64,000 bases of DNA from Halomonas ventosae (GCF_004363555.1 NZ_SNZJ01000005.1:62001-126000); one strand, 5' to 3'; positions 1 through 8,954 are shown, counted from the stretch's first letter. Translations and numbers: made by a program. The notes: generated by a model from the letters alone, not told the origin.

Positions 1-798
1 CCGACGCAGCAGCTCCATGGTCACCAGCAGCAGGGTCGAGAGCAGGATCAGGATGGTGGCCATGGCGGCGATGGCCGGGCTGATGTTCTCGCGGATTCCC
101 GAGAACATCTGGATCGGCAGGGTGCGCTCGGTGGGGCTGGCGATGAACAGCGCCACCACCACCTCGTCGAAGGAGGTGGCGAAGGCGAACAGCCCTCCCG
201 ACACCACCCCGGGCAGGATCTGCGGCAGCACCACGGTGAAGAAGACACGCATGGGACTGGCGCCCAGGCTCGCCCCGGCGCGCACCTGGTTGAAGTCGAA
301 CCCTTGCAGGGTCGCGTTGACCGTGATCACCACGAAGGGCACGCCGAGCACCGTGTGGGCCAGCACCAGGCCCGCATAGGAATTGAGCAGCCCGACCTGG
401 GCGAAGAAGAAGTACATGCCCACGGCAACGATCACCAGCGGCACCACCATGGGCGATATCAGCAGCGCCAGGATCATGCCCTTGCCGGGAAAGTCGGCGC
501 GGTTGAGCCCCACCGCGGCCAGGGTGCCGAGCGCCATCGCCAGCAGGGTGGCGAGTGGCGCCACGATCAGGCTGTTCTTCAGCGCCGCCAGCCAGGGACC
601 GGAGGGATCGAAGATCTCGCTGTACCAGCGCAGCGAGAACCCCGGCAGCGGGTAGGTCAGGAAGGAGCCACTGCTGAACGACAGCGGGATGATCACCAGT
701 ACCGGGGTGATCAGGAACAGCAGCACCAGGCCGCAAAGGGTCCGGAATACCCAGAACCAGAGCTTCTCCACCGGCGAGGCGTAGGGGGGCAGTGCCAT
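1..798 (-). CDS. Polyamine-type ABC transporter permease, PotC-like (3' end cut by window)
   Basis: Inner-membrane permease of a spermidine/putrescine-type ABC importer. The reading frame opens at the ATG at 798 and stays open for 266 codons to the window edge, so the C-terminal end is missing. It has the hydrophobic segments of the PotC/YdcV family, and its EAA loop can be read as a run around GASLGASPMRVFFTVVLP, the contact site for the ATPase. It starts 20 nt after the preceding permease, so it is the last visible gene of the four-gene importer operon. The substrate cannot be read from a permease; PotC family membership is clear, polyamine specificity is inferred. Confidence 0.88.
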   Translation of the reverse strand, partial: MALPPYASPVEKLWFWVFRTLCGLVLLFLITPVLVIIPLSFSSGSFLTYPLPGFSLRWYSEIFDPSGPWLAALKNSLIVAPLATLLAMALGTLAAVGLNRADFPGKGMILALLISPMVVPLVIVAVGMYFFFAQVGLLNSYAGLVLAHTVLGVPFVVITVNATLQGFDFNQVRAGASLGASPMRVFFTVVLPQILPGVVSGGLFAFATSFDEVVVALFIASPTERTLPIQMFSGIRENISPAIAAMATILILLSTLLLVTMELLRR

Positions 799-818
799 GC
801 GTCGTTCTCCTCCCGGTC

Positions 819-2066
819 TCAGCGCCGGATCAGCTGCCTGCGGTTCACCAGGCGGTGGTAGACCAGGTAGAGCAGCAGGGTGACCATCAGCAGGATGCTG
901 CCCAGGGCCGCGGCCATGCCCCAGTTGTTAGTGGTGTTGGTGTAGTAGGCCACGTAGTAGCTCACCATCTGGTCGGCGGGGCCGCCCACCAGGGCCGGGG
1001 TGATGTAGTAGCCCAGTGCCATGATGAACACCAGGATGGTCCCCGCCGCCACCCCGGAGACGGTCTGAGGCACATAGACCTGCCAGAAGGCGGCAAACGG
1101 GTGCGCACCGAGCGATACCGCCGCGCGCTGGTAACTGGGCGAGATGCCTTTCATCACGCTGTAGAGGGGCAGCACCATGAAGGGCAGCAGGATATGCACC
1201 ATGGCGAAGAACACCCCGATACGATTGAACACCAGCTGCAGGGGCGACTCGATGAGCCCCAGCGCCATCATCGACTGGTTGGCCAGTCCGTTGGACTGCA
1301 GCAGGATGATCCAGGCCGCGGTGCGCACCAGCAACGAGGTCCAGAACGGCAGCAGCACCAGGATCATCAGCAGGTTGCTGGTCCTTGCCGGCAGCGTGGC
1401 CAGCAGGTAGGCCAGCGGAAAGCCCAGCGCCAGGCAGATCAGGGTCACGCCGCCGGCGATCACCATGGTGCGCTGGAACACGGCCTGATAGAGGCGGTCC
1501 TGCTGGTCGACGCGCTGCACCTCACCGTCCGCGCCACGCTCGAGGTCAAGCGAGGCGAGCAGATAGCGGTCGGTTCGCGGGGGTGCCGCCGCCTGGATGC
1601 CTTGCCAGGTCGCCGTCTCGCCCCAGGCCGGGTCGATGTCGATCAGGGTATCCCGCCAGTTGTCGCTTGCCGATGGCAACCCCATCAGGGTGCGCATCAG
1701 CAAGCCACGATACTGCGGATCCTCGTAGTTCAGGCGCCGGCCGACGCTACCCAGTCCCCCGCCGCGGCGGGAGTCACGCAGCTCGTCAGCAAAGACCGCG
1801 AAGGTCGCCTCGCCGGGCAGGCCCTCGCCGTCCCACTGCTGCAGTGACGAAGCGGTCTGCGGCATGACCTGTCGCAGGCTGCCGTTGTCGATACTGTTGA
1901 GCAGCATGCTGCCGATGGGCACCACGAAGACCACGACCAGAAACAGCGCCAGTGGCGCGACCAGGCCGACCGCCTTGACCTTGCGCAGGCGCTCGGCGCG
2001 TCGCAGTCGCGACTTGAGGTTGCCCTGCTCCGGCGCGGCGGCGCCATCGAGTGTGGTGGAAGCCAT
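819..2066 (-). CDS. Polyamine-type ABC transporter permease, PotB-like, with large periplasmic loop
   Basis: Inner-membrane permease partner of the gene at 1-798. At 415 aa it is much longer than E. coli PotB (about 275 aa). The extra length lies between the first membrane helix (about residues 35-55) and the second (about 200-220): roughly 140 hydrophilic residues that should be periplasmic. The rest carries the usual six-helix core with an EAA loop near VSLGAHPFAAFWQVYVPQ. Several binding-protein-dependent permeases of the YdcU type have such an insertion. It follows the binding-protein gene after a 78-nt gap that contains a strong hairpin. Confidence 0.9.
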   Translation of the reverse strand: MASTTLDGAAAPEQGNLKSRLRRAERLRKVKAVGLVAPLALFLVVVFVVPIGSMLLNSIDNGSLRQVMPQTASSLQQWDGEGLPGEATFAVFADELRDSRRGGGLGSVGRRLNYEDPQYRGLLMRTLMGLPSASDNWRDTLIDIDPAWGETATWQGIQAAAPPRTDRYLLASLDLERGADGEVQRVDQQDRLYQAVFQRTMVIAGGVTLICLALGFPLAYLLATLPARTSNLLMILVLLPFWTSLLVRTAAWIILLQSNGLANQSMMALGLIESPLQLVFNRIGVFFAMVHILLPFMVLPLYSVMKGISPSYQRAAVSLGAHPFAAFWQVYVPQTVSGVAAGTILVFIMALGYYITPALVGGPADQMVSYYVAYYTNTTNNWGMAAALGSILLMVTLLLYLVYHRLVNRRQLIRR

Positions 2067-2104
2067 GACGTCCCTCAGCGTTAGGATTCGGGTCGGACGG
2101 ACCG

Positions 2105-2142
2105 GACGGTCGGGTGGCGGCCGGGAGCGCCACCCGACCGTC
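2105..2142 (-). terminator. Intercistronic hairpin after the binding-protein gene
   Basis: Two perfectly complementary 15-nt arms (2105-2119 and 2128-2142) with an 8-nt loop sit directly after the binding-protein stop codon and before the first permease. There is no T-run, so this is more likely an mRNA-stabilising or partly terminating structure than a full terminator. Such hairpins are common in ABC importer operons, where the binding protein is needed in excess over the permeases. Confidence 0.6.
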
Positions 2143-2144
2143 GG

Positions 2145-3218
2145 TTACTGCGCTGCCCAGGCGTTGAAGCGCTGCTCGAGCTCTTCGCCGTAGCTGACCC
2201 AGAACGCCGTGTCCATGGCCAGGGCACCGTCGAGGTTCTCCTCGTGGGTCGGCATGCGGCGCGCCTGCTCATCGTCGAGTTCCTTGATGGCATCGGGATG
2301 GACCGGGCCGTAGGGGATCTCGCTGGAATAGACCGCCTGGTTCTCGGGCTGGCTGGCAAACTCGATGAACTGGTAGGCCTCGTCGACGTAGTCGCTACCG
2401 GCGACGATGGCCCAGTAGTCAAGGTCATAGATGCTGCCGTCCCAGACGATCTCCAGGGCATTGCCCTCTTCCTGGGCGGCGGCGATGCGGCCGTTGTAGG
2501 ACGAGGTCATGACCACGTCACCGGCCACCAGCCACTGGGGCGGCTGGGCACCGGCCTCCCACCACTGGATGTGATCCTTGATCTCGTCGAGCTTGGCGAA
2601 GGCGCGATCCACGCCCTCGTCGGTGGCCAGCACCTCATAGACCTCGCTGGCCGGCACGCCATCCGCCAGCAGGGCGAATTCCAGGGTGTATTTGGCGCCA
2701 CGCCGCAACCCGCGCCTGCCGGGGAAGTCCTCGACGTTCCAGAAGTCCTCCCAGGAGCTCGGCGCGGTGTCCAGCTCATCGGCGTTGTAGGCCAGCACGG
2801 TGGACCAGACGAAGGTGCCCACCCCGCAGTCGTTGTAGGCAGAGTCGATGAGGGCGTCACCCAGGCCGAGGCGTTCCCAGTCGATGGGCTCGAACAGCCC
2901 CTCGAAGCAGCCCCGCACCAGCTCAGGGGACTCCATCTCCACCAGGTCCCAGCTGACGTTGCCGGTCTCGACCATGGCGCGGATGCGCGACAGCTCGCCG
3001 TTGTAATCCCCGGGCGTCAGGTCGACCCCGGTGCTCTCCTGGAAGGGGCCGTAGTAGGCCTTCCCCATGGCCTCGCCGGAGGCACCGCCGAAGGAGATCA
3101 CGGTGAGCGCCTGGGCCCCGGTCGACATGGCCAGGCCGGCGCTGAACAGGCCGCCCAGCGCCACGCCACGGGCCAGGCGTTTCAGGGACTGTGAAGAATG
3201 GGTCATGTCACTGGTCAT
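2145..3218 (-). CDS. Periplasmic polyamine-type substrate-binding protein, PotD-like
   Basis: Substrate-capturing component of the importer. The 357-aa product begins with a twin-positive N-terminus and a hydrophobic stretch ending in GAQA, a good Sec signal peptide, and then ALTVISFGGASGEAMGKAYY, typical of the PotD/PotF (family 1 extracellular solute-binding) fold. A second in-frame ATG at 3206 gives a slightly shorter signal peptide and is equally plausible. It lies 123 nt downstream of the ATPase gene. Related proteins bind putrescine, spermidine, 2-aminoethylphosphonate or other small cations, so the ligand is open. Confidence 0.9.
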   Translation of the reverse strand: MTSDMTHSSQSLKRLARGVALGGLFSAGLAMSTGAQALTVISFGGASGEAMGKAYYGPFQESTGVDLTPGDYNGELSRIRAMVETGNVSWDLVEMESPELVRGCFEGLFEPIDWERLGLGDALIDSAYNDCGVGTFVWSTVLAYNADELDTAPSSWEDFWNVEDFPGRRGLRRGAKYTLEFALLADGVPASEVYEVLATDEGVDRAFAKLDEIKDHIQWWEAGAQPPQWLVAGDVVMTSSYNGRIAAAQEEGNALEIVWDGSIYDLDYWAIVAGSDYVDEAYQFIEFASQPENQAVYSSEIPYGPVHPDAIKELDDEQARRMPTHEENLDGALAMDTAFWVSYGEELEQRFNAWAAQ

Positions 3219-3281
3219 CTTGTTCTCCCGGTCGCAAGCGACCTTTCGATTGTTGTTGAGGGCCCAGCACTTGCTGCTGAG

Positions 3282-3317
3282 GGTCTAGCGATAGACCTGC
3301 CCGGGTGGACGGGCAGG
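3282..3317 (-). other. Overlapping hairpins between potA-like and potD-like genes
   Basis: Two mutually overlapping stems lie in the 123-nt spacer: 3282-3287 pairing with 3292-3297 around a GCGA (or, on the other strand, TCGC) loop, and 3296-3303 pairing with 3310-3317 around a 6-nt loop. They share two positions, so they could compete. No T-run follows. Function is unknown; RNA processing or attenuation between the first and second cistron is possible. Confidence 0.35.
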
Positions 3318-3341
3318 CAGGCTCCGGGCCGGCGAGCCGGC

Positions 3342-4448
3342 TCAGGGCGCATCCAGGGCGCGGACGTCCTCGTCGCGCCAGCCGAGCTCGACGGTGTCGC
3401 CCGGCTTCAGCTGGTGATCGAAGGCATCGACCGGTACCCGTGCCACGAAGTCGTCGTTGCCGGGCAGGGCGCAGCGCACGCGCAGGTGGTCGCCGAGGTA
3501 GATGAACTCGTGGACCCGCGCCGAGAGCCGGTTGGGCAGGTCGTGCGCCGCACCGTCGAGCTTGACACGCTCGGGACGGATCGACAGATGGGTGACATCG
3601 CCCACCGCCAGGGAGGGACCGAGCACGGCGCCGGTGCTCATCCCCTCGCCGAAGCGCGCACGGCACCTCTCGCCCTCCACCGACTCGACGCGGCCGGCGA
3701 GGGTGTTGTTCTCGCCGATGAACTGGGCGACGAAGGCATTGGCGGGGTATTCGTAGAGATTGCTGGGGGTATCGATCTGCTGGATCACCCCGTCGTTGAA
3801 GACGGCCACGCGATCCGACATGGTCAGCGCCTCGCCCTGGTCGTGTGTCACGAAGACCACGGTCAGGCCCAGCTGCTGGTGGAGATGCTTGATCTCAAGC
3901 TGCATCTGCTCGCGCAGCTGCTTGTCGAGCGCCCCGAGGGGCTCGTCCATGAGCACCAGCTGCGGCTCGAAGACCAGCGAGCGGGCCAGCGCCACGCGCT
4001 GCTGCTGGCCACCGGACAGCTGTCCCGGTCGCCGCCGGGCAAACTCGCGCAGCTGGATCATGTCCAGGATCTCCGACACCTTGCGGTCCGCCTCGGCGGC
4101 GGGAAGACGACGCGTCTTGAGCGGGTAGCGGATGTTCTCCTCCACCGTCATGTGGGGGAAGAGCGCATAGTTCTGGAACACCATGCCGAAGTTGCGCTTG
4201 TGGGGCGGCACGCTGTTGAGGCGCTGCCGGCCGAGGAAGATGTCGCCCCCGGTGGGATTCTCGAAGCCTGCCAGCATCATCAGGCAGGTCGTCTTGCCCG
4301 ATCCCGAGGGCCCCAGCAGGGTCACGAACTCGCCCTCGGCGATGGTCAGGTTGAGGTCCTTGACCACCAGGGACTCGCCATCGTAGGTCTTCTGCACGCC
4401 GGCGAAGCGGATCAGCGGAGCCTGCGCATCGTTATCGTTGTCGGGCAT
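3342..4448 (-). CDS. Polyamine-type ABC transporter ATPase, PotA-like
   Basis: Cytoplasmic ATPase that drives the importer. The 368-aa protein shows a Walker A motif (GPSGSGKTT, about residues 46-54), the ABC signature LSGGQQQR, Walker B LVLMDEP with the D-loop ALDK, and the switch His in FVTHDQGEA. The last 120 residues form the TOBE-type regulatory domain usual in PotA. It is the first gene of the operon and is divergent from the aminotransferase at 4693, with an AT-richer 244-nt spacer between them. Family assignment is secure; the transported compound is not. Confidence 0.93.
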   Translation of the reverse strand: MPDNDNDAQAPLIRFAGVQKTYDGESLVVKDLNLTIAEGEFVTLLGPSGSGKTTCLMMLAGFENPTGGDIFLGRQRLNSVPPHKRNFGMVFQNYALFPHMTVEENIRYPLKTRRLPAAEADRKVSEILDMIQLREFARRRPGQLSGGQQQRVALARSLVFEPQLVLMDEPLGALDKQLREQMQLEIKHLHQQLGLTVVFVTHDQGEALTMSDRVAVFNDGVIQQIDTPSNLYEYPANAFVAQFIGENNTLAGRVESVEGERCRARFGEGMSTGAVLGPSLAVGDVTHLSIRPERVKLDGAAHDLPNRLSARVHEFIYLGDHLRVRCALPGNDDFVARVPVDAFDHQLKPGDTVELGWRDEDVRALDAP

Positions 4449-4692
4449 GGGGGCTCCCGGCTAAAAATCATGACGTTTGCTGAAAATATCCAAATTTCAA
4501 GCTAGGCGCGTACCTCCCCGACGTCAAGCCCCTCCATCACGCTATATAAACGCTCCGCCACGAGACGACCGGCAGACCGGGCACCGGCCCCTGGCGGGAC
4601 GGCAGATTGCTGGCCGAGGCTCATCAATGGGAATATGCTTGAGTTACCTGCTGCCTTCGCCCCGGAAGGCCCGAATCAACACGGAGAACGAA
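4449..4692. promoter_or_regulatory. Divergent promoter region between importer operon and aminotransferase
   Basis: This 244-nt spacer between two divergent genes is richer in A/T than its surroundings, especially 4460-4502. A TATATA element at 4543-4548 could be the -10 box for the aminotransferase. An imperfect inverted repeat (GAAAATATCC / AAATTTCAAG, 4479-4501) is a candidate operator for the importer side. No known regulator motif was recognised. Confidence 0.4.
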
Positions 4693-5829
4693 ATGGCCGG
4701 CTTGCTACCCGATGTCGACCCGGATGGACTGCTCGAGTACTCGGTCGTCTACACCGACCGCGCACTGAACCACATGTCGAAGAGCTTCCAGGGCGTGATG
4801 CGCGACGTCTCATCCACCTTGAAGGAAGTATACAACGCCCATTCGACGGTGATCGTTCCCGGCAGCGGGACCTTCGGCATGGAGGCCGTGGCCCGCCAGT
4901 TCGCCAAGGAGCGTCGCTGCCTGGTGATCCGCAACGGCTGGTTCAGCTATCGCTGGAGCCAGATCCTCGAGATGGGCCAGATCCCCGCCGAGGTCAACGT
5001 CCTCAAGGCGCGTCGCCTCGACGAGGATGACCCCACCTCGCCCTTCGCCCCGCCTCCCATCGAGGACGTGATCGAGTCGATCCATGACCAGCAGCCCGAT
5101 ATCGTCTTCGCCCCCCACGTGGAGACCGCCTCGGGCATGCTGCTGCCCGACGACTACCTGCGTCAGATCGCCGACGCCATCCACGAGCAGGGCGGGCTCT
5201 TCGTGCTCGACTGCATCGCCTCCGGCACCCTGTGGGTCGACATGCAGGACATCGGCGTCGACGTGCTGGTCAGTGCTCCGCAGAAGGGCTGGAGCGCCAG
5301 CCCCTGTTGCGGGATGGTGATGCTCTCCCGCCAGGCCCGGGAGATCATCGAGGAGACCACCAGCACCAGCTTCGCCTGCGACCTGAAGAAGTGGCTGACC
5401 ATCATGGAAACCTACGAGGGCGGTGGCCACGCCTATCACGCCACCCTGCCCACCGACGGCCTGCGCCAGCTGCGCGACGTGATGCGCGAGACCCAGCAGT
5501 ACGGCTTCGACAAGGTGCGTGACGAGCAGTGGGAGGTCGGGCGCCGGGTCCGCGGCATGCTCGCCGAGCACGGCTTTCGCAGTGTGGCCGCTCCCGGCTT
5601 CGAGGCGCCCGGCGTGGTGGTCTGCTACACCGCGGACGAGGGTATCGTCGGCAAGTTCCTGGCGGCCGGTGTCCAGGTGGCGGCAGGGGTCCCGCTGATG
5701 TGCGACGAGGGTAACGACTATCGCGCCTTCCGCATCGGCCTGTTCGGCCTCGACAAGCTCCACCATCCGGAGCGTACCCTCGAGAGCCTGGAGGCGGCCC
5801 TGGCCAAGGTGCAGGGCGCCGACGACTGA
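4693..5829 (+). CDS. Class V aminotransferase, alanine-glyoxylate/PhnW-like fold
   Basis: PLP-dependent aminotransferase of the class V (AGT) fold type I group. I chose the ATG at 4693 because GGAG sits just upstream and the 378-aa product then has the family length; upstream in-frame ATGs add unconserved residues. Visible are the phosphate-binding PGSGTFGMEA (residues 56-65), Asp173 in the LDCIAS strand, and the PLP lysine in SAPQKGW (Lys198). Its divergent position beside a polyamine/aminoalkyl-type importer suggests it acts on the imported amine or a derived amino acid. It could be an alanine/serine-glyoxylate or 2-aminoethylphosphonate-type enzyme; I cannot choose among these. Confidence 0.85.
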   Translation: MAGLLPDVDPDGLLEYSVVYTDRALNHMSKSFQGVMRDVSSTLKEVYNAHSTVIVPGSGTFGMEAVARQFAKERRCLVIRNGWFSYRWSQILEMGQIPAEVNVLKARRLDEDDPTSPFAPPPIEDVIESIHDQQPDIVFAPHVETASGMLLPDDYLRQIADAIHEQGGLFVLDCIASGTLWVDMQDIGVDVLVSAPQKGWSASPCCGMVMLSRQAREIIEETTSTSFACDLKKWLTIMETYEGGGHAYHATLPTDGLRQLRDVMRETQQYGFDKVRDEQWEVGRRVRGMLAEHGFRSVAAPGFEAPGVVVCYTADEGIVGKFLAAGVQVAAGVPLMCDEGNDYRAFRIGLFGLDKLHHPERTLESLEAALAKVQGADD

Positions 5830-5835
5830 GTCGCC

Positions 5836-5932
5836 AGCCCGCCCCTTCAGGGCGCGGGCTTCACGCCTGATCATTACTGGCCATCAAAGCTGGTCATCAA
5901 GGAAAGCGGGGCGGCCATCTAGCCGCCCCGCT
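5836..5932. terminator. Two hairpins between convergent genes (5836-5860 and 5905-5932)
   Basis: Just after the aminotransferase stop lies a GC-rich imperfect stem (5836-5860). A second, perfect 11-bp stem has arms at 5905-5915 and 5922-5932. The latter can serve both strands, ending the aminotransferase message and the CBS-BON message that converges on it. T-runs are weak, as is usual in very GC-rich genomes. Confidence 0.65.
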
Positions 5933-5958
5933 GTCGCGTGCGCCGGGACGCCGCGGCT

Positions 5959-6642
5959 TCAGTAGCCGCCCATGCCCCGGGGCATGAAGCCCAGGTTATT
6001 CTCCACCTCCGTCACGCCGTCGATGTTCTCCGCCGCCACCTGCACGGCCTGGCGCTGCTCCTTGCTGTCCACCAGCCCCCAGAGCTGCACCTTGCCGTCG
6101 GCCACGATGATGTTGAGCCGGTCGACCATGACCCCGGTGTTCTGGTCGACCTCCTTGAGGATGGCGTCACGGATCGCCCGGTCGTCACCGCCCGCGGCAG
6201 GCTGGCGACTCACCGAGAAGCCGCGCAGCAGGTTGGAACGGCTGACGATGCCCACCAGCCTGCCATCCCGCACCACCGGCACCCGCTTGATGCGGCGCTT
6301 CTCGAGCAGCGAGGCGATGTGGTGAAGCGGCTCGTCCTCGGCGATGGTGAGCGGATGCGGCGTCATGATCTCGCTGGCCTTGCGGCCGTGGCTCTTGACG
6401 TAGTCCACGGCATTGCCGCCGCCACTGAAGAGCTTCAGCCACCAGGACTTGTGCTGGTCGGTGTCGTTCTCGACCCGGCGCATCAGGTCCCCCTCGCTGA
6501 CGATGCCGAGCACCTTGTCGTCGGCATCCACCACCGGCACGGCGCTGATGCCGTGTTCCAGCAGCAGGCTGGCGATCTCGCTGACTTCGCTGTCGGGGCT
6601 GACGGTGATCACGTTGGGGGTCATGACATCTGCGGCTTGCAT
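5959..6642 (-). CDS. CBS-pair and BON domain protein
   Basis: A 227-aa soluble protein with two CBS motifs in tandem (about residues 5-60 and 85-145) followed by a BON domain (about 150-218, ending VENNLGF). CBS pairs usually sense adenosine nucleotides or related ligands, and BON domains are small binding modules often linked to envelope or osmotic stress. There is no signal peptide, so it should be cytoplasmic. The combination is common in proteobacteria but no precise role is established. It is a single-gene unit between a terminator region and its own upstream spacer. Confidence 0.9.
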   Translation of the reverse strand: MQAADVMTPNVITVSPDSEVSEIASLLLEHGISAVPVVDADDKVLGIVSEGDLMRRVENDTDQHKSWWLKLFSGGGNAVDYVKSHGRKASEIMTPHPLTIAEDEPLHHIASLLEKRRIKRVPVVRDGRLVGIVSRSNLLRGFSVSRQPAAGGDDRAIRDAILKEVDQNTGVMVDRLNIIVADGKVQLWGLVDSKEQRQAVQVAAENIDGVTEVENNLGFMPRGMGGY

Positions 6643-6753
6643 GGGATGCGGTCTCCAGACGATAAGCAGGCGTTATTGTGTGTCTCGTGCTTTACAAGTT
6701 AGCAACCCTTTCTCCGTCCTGCCTTGATTCCGGACAGGTTTCGGCGGTGCGCG

Positions 6754-7488
6754 TCATGCCGGCTCACCCTCCGCGGCGAGCGTGCCGTCGGTGATCACCT
6801 CGTCGACCTCCTCGAGCCCGGCGAAGCGCGCCGGGCGAATCACCCCCAGCTTGCTCTCGTCCACCACCAGCAGGCGATGCGCCGCCGTGGCGATCGCCGC
6901 CTGCTTGGGGGCCACCTCGTGGAAGTGGAAGCAGCTCAGTCCCTTCTGCCGGTGCACGCCCGCCGCGGAGAGGAACGCCTTGTTGATGCCGAGCCGCCGG
7001 ATGGCATCGCCCATCCCCTCGCTGGCGAAGGAGCGCGACGAGCCATGGTAGACCCCGCCCAGCAGGATCAGGCGGACCCCGGGCAGCGCGCTCACCGCAT
7101 CGGCCACGTTCAGCGCATAGGTCACCACGGTCAGCGACTGGTCGGCCGGCAACCCGGCTGCCAGCGGCACCAGCGTCGTGCCGCAGTCGATGAACAGGGT
7201 GTCACCGGGCTCGATGCGGCGGGCCGCCCGCTCGCAGAGCCGGCGCTTGGCCTCGGCATGGCGATCCTGCTGGGCCGCCAGGTCGTAGACCGGTGCATAG
7301 CGCGGGTCGTCGCTGCGCACCAGGTGCCCCCCCATCAGCCGCAGCACGCCCTCTCCGGCGACCAGGTCGCGGCGAATGGTCATCTCCGAGACCCCGCACA
7401 GCGCCGCGGCATCCTGCAGGCGCAGGCTCCCGCCACGGGCCAGGGCATCACTCAGCCGGGCGAGACGCCGGGCAGTGCGTTCGTTCAT
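6754..7488 (-). CDS. deoR: DeoR-family repressor, probably the deo operon repressor
   Basis: Cytoplasmic transcription repressor of 244 aa, close to the 252 aa of E. coli DeoR. The N-terminal helix-turn-helix reads [19 protein letters not shown] (about residues 22-40), and the sugar-phosphate-sensing domain includes TLFIDCGTT and the GHLV/LSAAGVH segments of the family. It is divergent from the deo/nucleoside operon and a DeoR-like operator lies between the two, so control of that operon by deoxyribose-5-phosphate is a strong inference. Autoregulation from the same site is possible. Confidence 0.9.
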   Translation of the reverse strand: MNERTARRLARLSDALARGGSLRLQDAAALCGVSEMTIRRDLVAGEGVLRLMGGHLVRSDDPRYAPVYDLAAQQDRHAEAKRRLCERAARRIEPGDTLFIDCGTTLVPLAAGLPADQSLTVVTYALNVADAVSALPGVRLILLGGVYHGSSRSFASEGMGDAIRRLGINKAFLSAAGVHRQKGLSCFHFHEVAPKQAAIATAAHRLLVVDESKLGVIRPARFAGLEEVDEVITDGTLAAEGEPA

Positions 7489-7525
7489 CTCCTGCAGCGC
7501 TCCTGACGGCCAGATGGTGGAATTA

Positions 7526-7541
7526 TGTTAGAAAAATAACA
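7526..7541 (+). promoter_or_regulatory. DeoR-like operator
   Basis: The 16-nt site TGTTAGAAAAATAACA matches the E. coli DeoR operator TGTTAGAATTCTAACA at the whole left half and at five of eight positions of the right half. A second imperfect repeat (TAACA-CTAGA-TGTTA, 7537-7551) overlaps its right end, so two repressor dimers could be placed side by side. The site lies in the 128-nt divergent spacer between deoR and the nucleoside operon, in an AT-rich patch that should also hold the promoter. Confidence 0.75.
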
Positions 7542-7616
7542 CTAGATGTTATAGATTTCACCTTACACTCATCCAGATGCCTGCCGCCCCAGGCCGCCCA
7601 GTCAGATAGGTGCCCC

Positions 7617-8882
7617 ATGACCCTCCTAATGAGCCTGGTGGGGATGGTGACCCTCGTGGCCATCGCCCTCATCTTCTCCTACGACCGCAAGGCGATCCGC
7701 CTGAGGACCGTGGTCGGTGCCTTCGCCATCCAGGCCGGCATCGGCGCCTTCGTGCTCTACGTGCCCTTCGGCCAGAAGGTACTCAAGACCATCTCCGACG
7801 GCGTGAGCCAGGTAGTGCTCTACGCCAACGACGGCATCGGCTTCGTTTTCGGCGGCCTGGCCGAGGTGGACAGCGCCGGCTTCATCTTCGCCATCAAGGT
7901 GCTGCCGGTGATCATCTTCTTCTCCTCGCTGATCGCCGTGCTCTACTACCTGGGGATCATGCAGTGGGTGATCCGCATCCTCGGGGGCGCCCTGCAGAAG
8001 GCGCTGGGCACCTCACGCACCGAGTCGCTCTCCGCCACCGCCAACATCTTCGTCGGCCAGACCGAGGCACCGCTGGTGGTGCGCCCCTTCATCGCCCGCA
8101 TGACGCCCTCGCAGCTCTTCGCGGTGATGTGCGGCGGGCTGGCCTCGGTGGCAGGCTCGGTGCTGGCTGGCTACGCCGCCATGGGGGTGCCCATGGAGTA
8201 CCTGGTGGCCGCCTCCTTCATGGCCGCGCCGGGCGGGCTGCTGTTCGCCAAGCTGATCATGCCCGAGACCCGCGAGCCCGAGGACAGCGTCTCGAAGATC
8301 GAGGAGGAGCGCGAGGAGGACGCCGACAAGCCCAGCAACGTCATCGATGCCGCCGCCGCCGGGGCCTCCTCGGGACTGATGCTGGCGGCCAACATCGGCG
8401 CCATGCTGCTCGCCTTTATCGGCCTGATCGCGCTGATCAACGGCATGCTGGGGGGCATCGGCGGCTGGTTCGGCCTCGAGCAGCTGAGCCTGGAGTGGCT
8501 GCTCGGCTGGCTCTTCGCGCCCCTTGCCTTCCTGCTGGGCGTGCCCTGGGAGGAGGCGACCCTGGCAGGCTCCTTCATCGGCCAGAAGATCGTGGTCAAC
8601 GAGTTCGTGGCCTTCATCAATCTCGGCCCCTACCTGAGCGGCGAGGAGATGGTGGCCGCCACCGGCCAGGCGATGACGCCCCATACCATGGCGATCCTGT
8701 CGTTTGCCCTGTGCGGCTTCGCCAACTTATCCTCCATTGCCATCCTGCTCGGGGGGCTGGGCAGCATCGCCCCGAGCCGCCGCCACGAGATCGCCCGCTT
8801 CGGCCTCAAGGCGGTGCTGGCCGGCACCCTCTCCAACCTGATGTCGGCCTCCATCGCCGGTTTCTTCCTGGCCCTGGCCTAG
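7617..8882 (+). CDS. nupC: NupC-type concentrative nucleoside transporter
   Basis: Inner-membrane nucleoside symporter of the CNT family, bringing in the substrates of the deo enzymes. I chose the ATG at 7617, after an AGG ribosome site, because the product (421 aa) then begins directly with the first membrane helix ([17 protein letters not shown]). Family hallmarks include the N-terminal nucleos_tra_2 region, the gate segment, the GQTEAPLV loop and the C-terminal core around [16 protein letters not shown]. It is the first gene of the operon, 72 nt ahead of deoC. Confidence 0.93.
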   Translation: MTLLMSLVGMVTLVAIALIFSYDRKAIRLRTVVGAFAIQAGIGAFVLYVPFGQKVLKTISDGVSQVVLYANDGIGFVFGGLAEVDSAGFIFAIKVLPVIIFFSSLIAVLYYLGIMQWVIRILGGALQKALGTSRTESLSATANIFVGQTEAPLVVRPFIARMTPSQLFAVMCGGLASVAGSVLAGYAAMGVPMEYLVAASFMAAPGGLLFAKLIMPETREPEDSVSKIEEEREEDADKPSNVIDAAAAGASSGLMLAANIGAMLLAFIGLIALINGMLGGIGGWFGLEQLSLEWLLGWLFAPLAFLLGVPWEEATLAGSFIGQKIVVNEFVAFINLGPYLSGEEMVAATGQAMTPHTMAILSFALCGFANLSSIAILLGGLGSIAPSRRHEIARFGLKAVLAGTLSNLMSASIAGFFLALA

Positions 8883-8896
8883 ACTTCAAGCGCCGA

Positions 8897-8918
8897 CACC
8901 ATTGCCTCGGGCATGGTG
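8897..8918 (+). terminator. Hairpin between nupC and deoC
   Basis: A nine-pair stem with one bulged T and a 3-nt loop lies between the transporter stop and deoC, followed by a short pyrimidine run. It may partly terminate or process the message so that transporter and enzymes are made in different amounts. It is too weak to be sure. Confidence 0.4.
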
Positions 8919-8954
8919 CCGGCCCTCTCTTTACACGCAACCAATGGACGCTCC

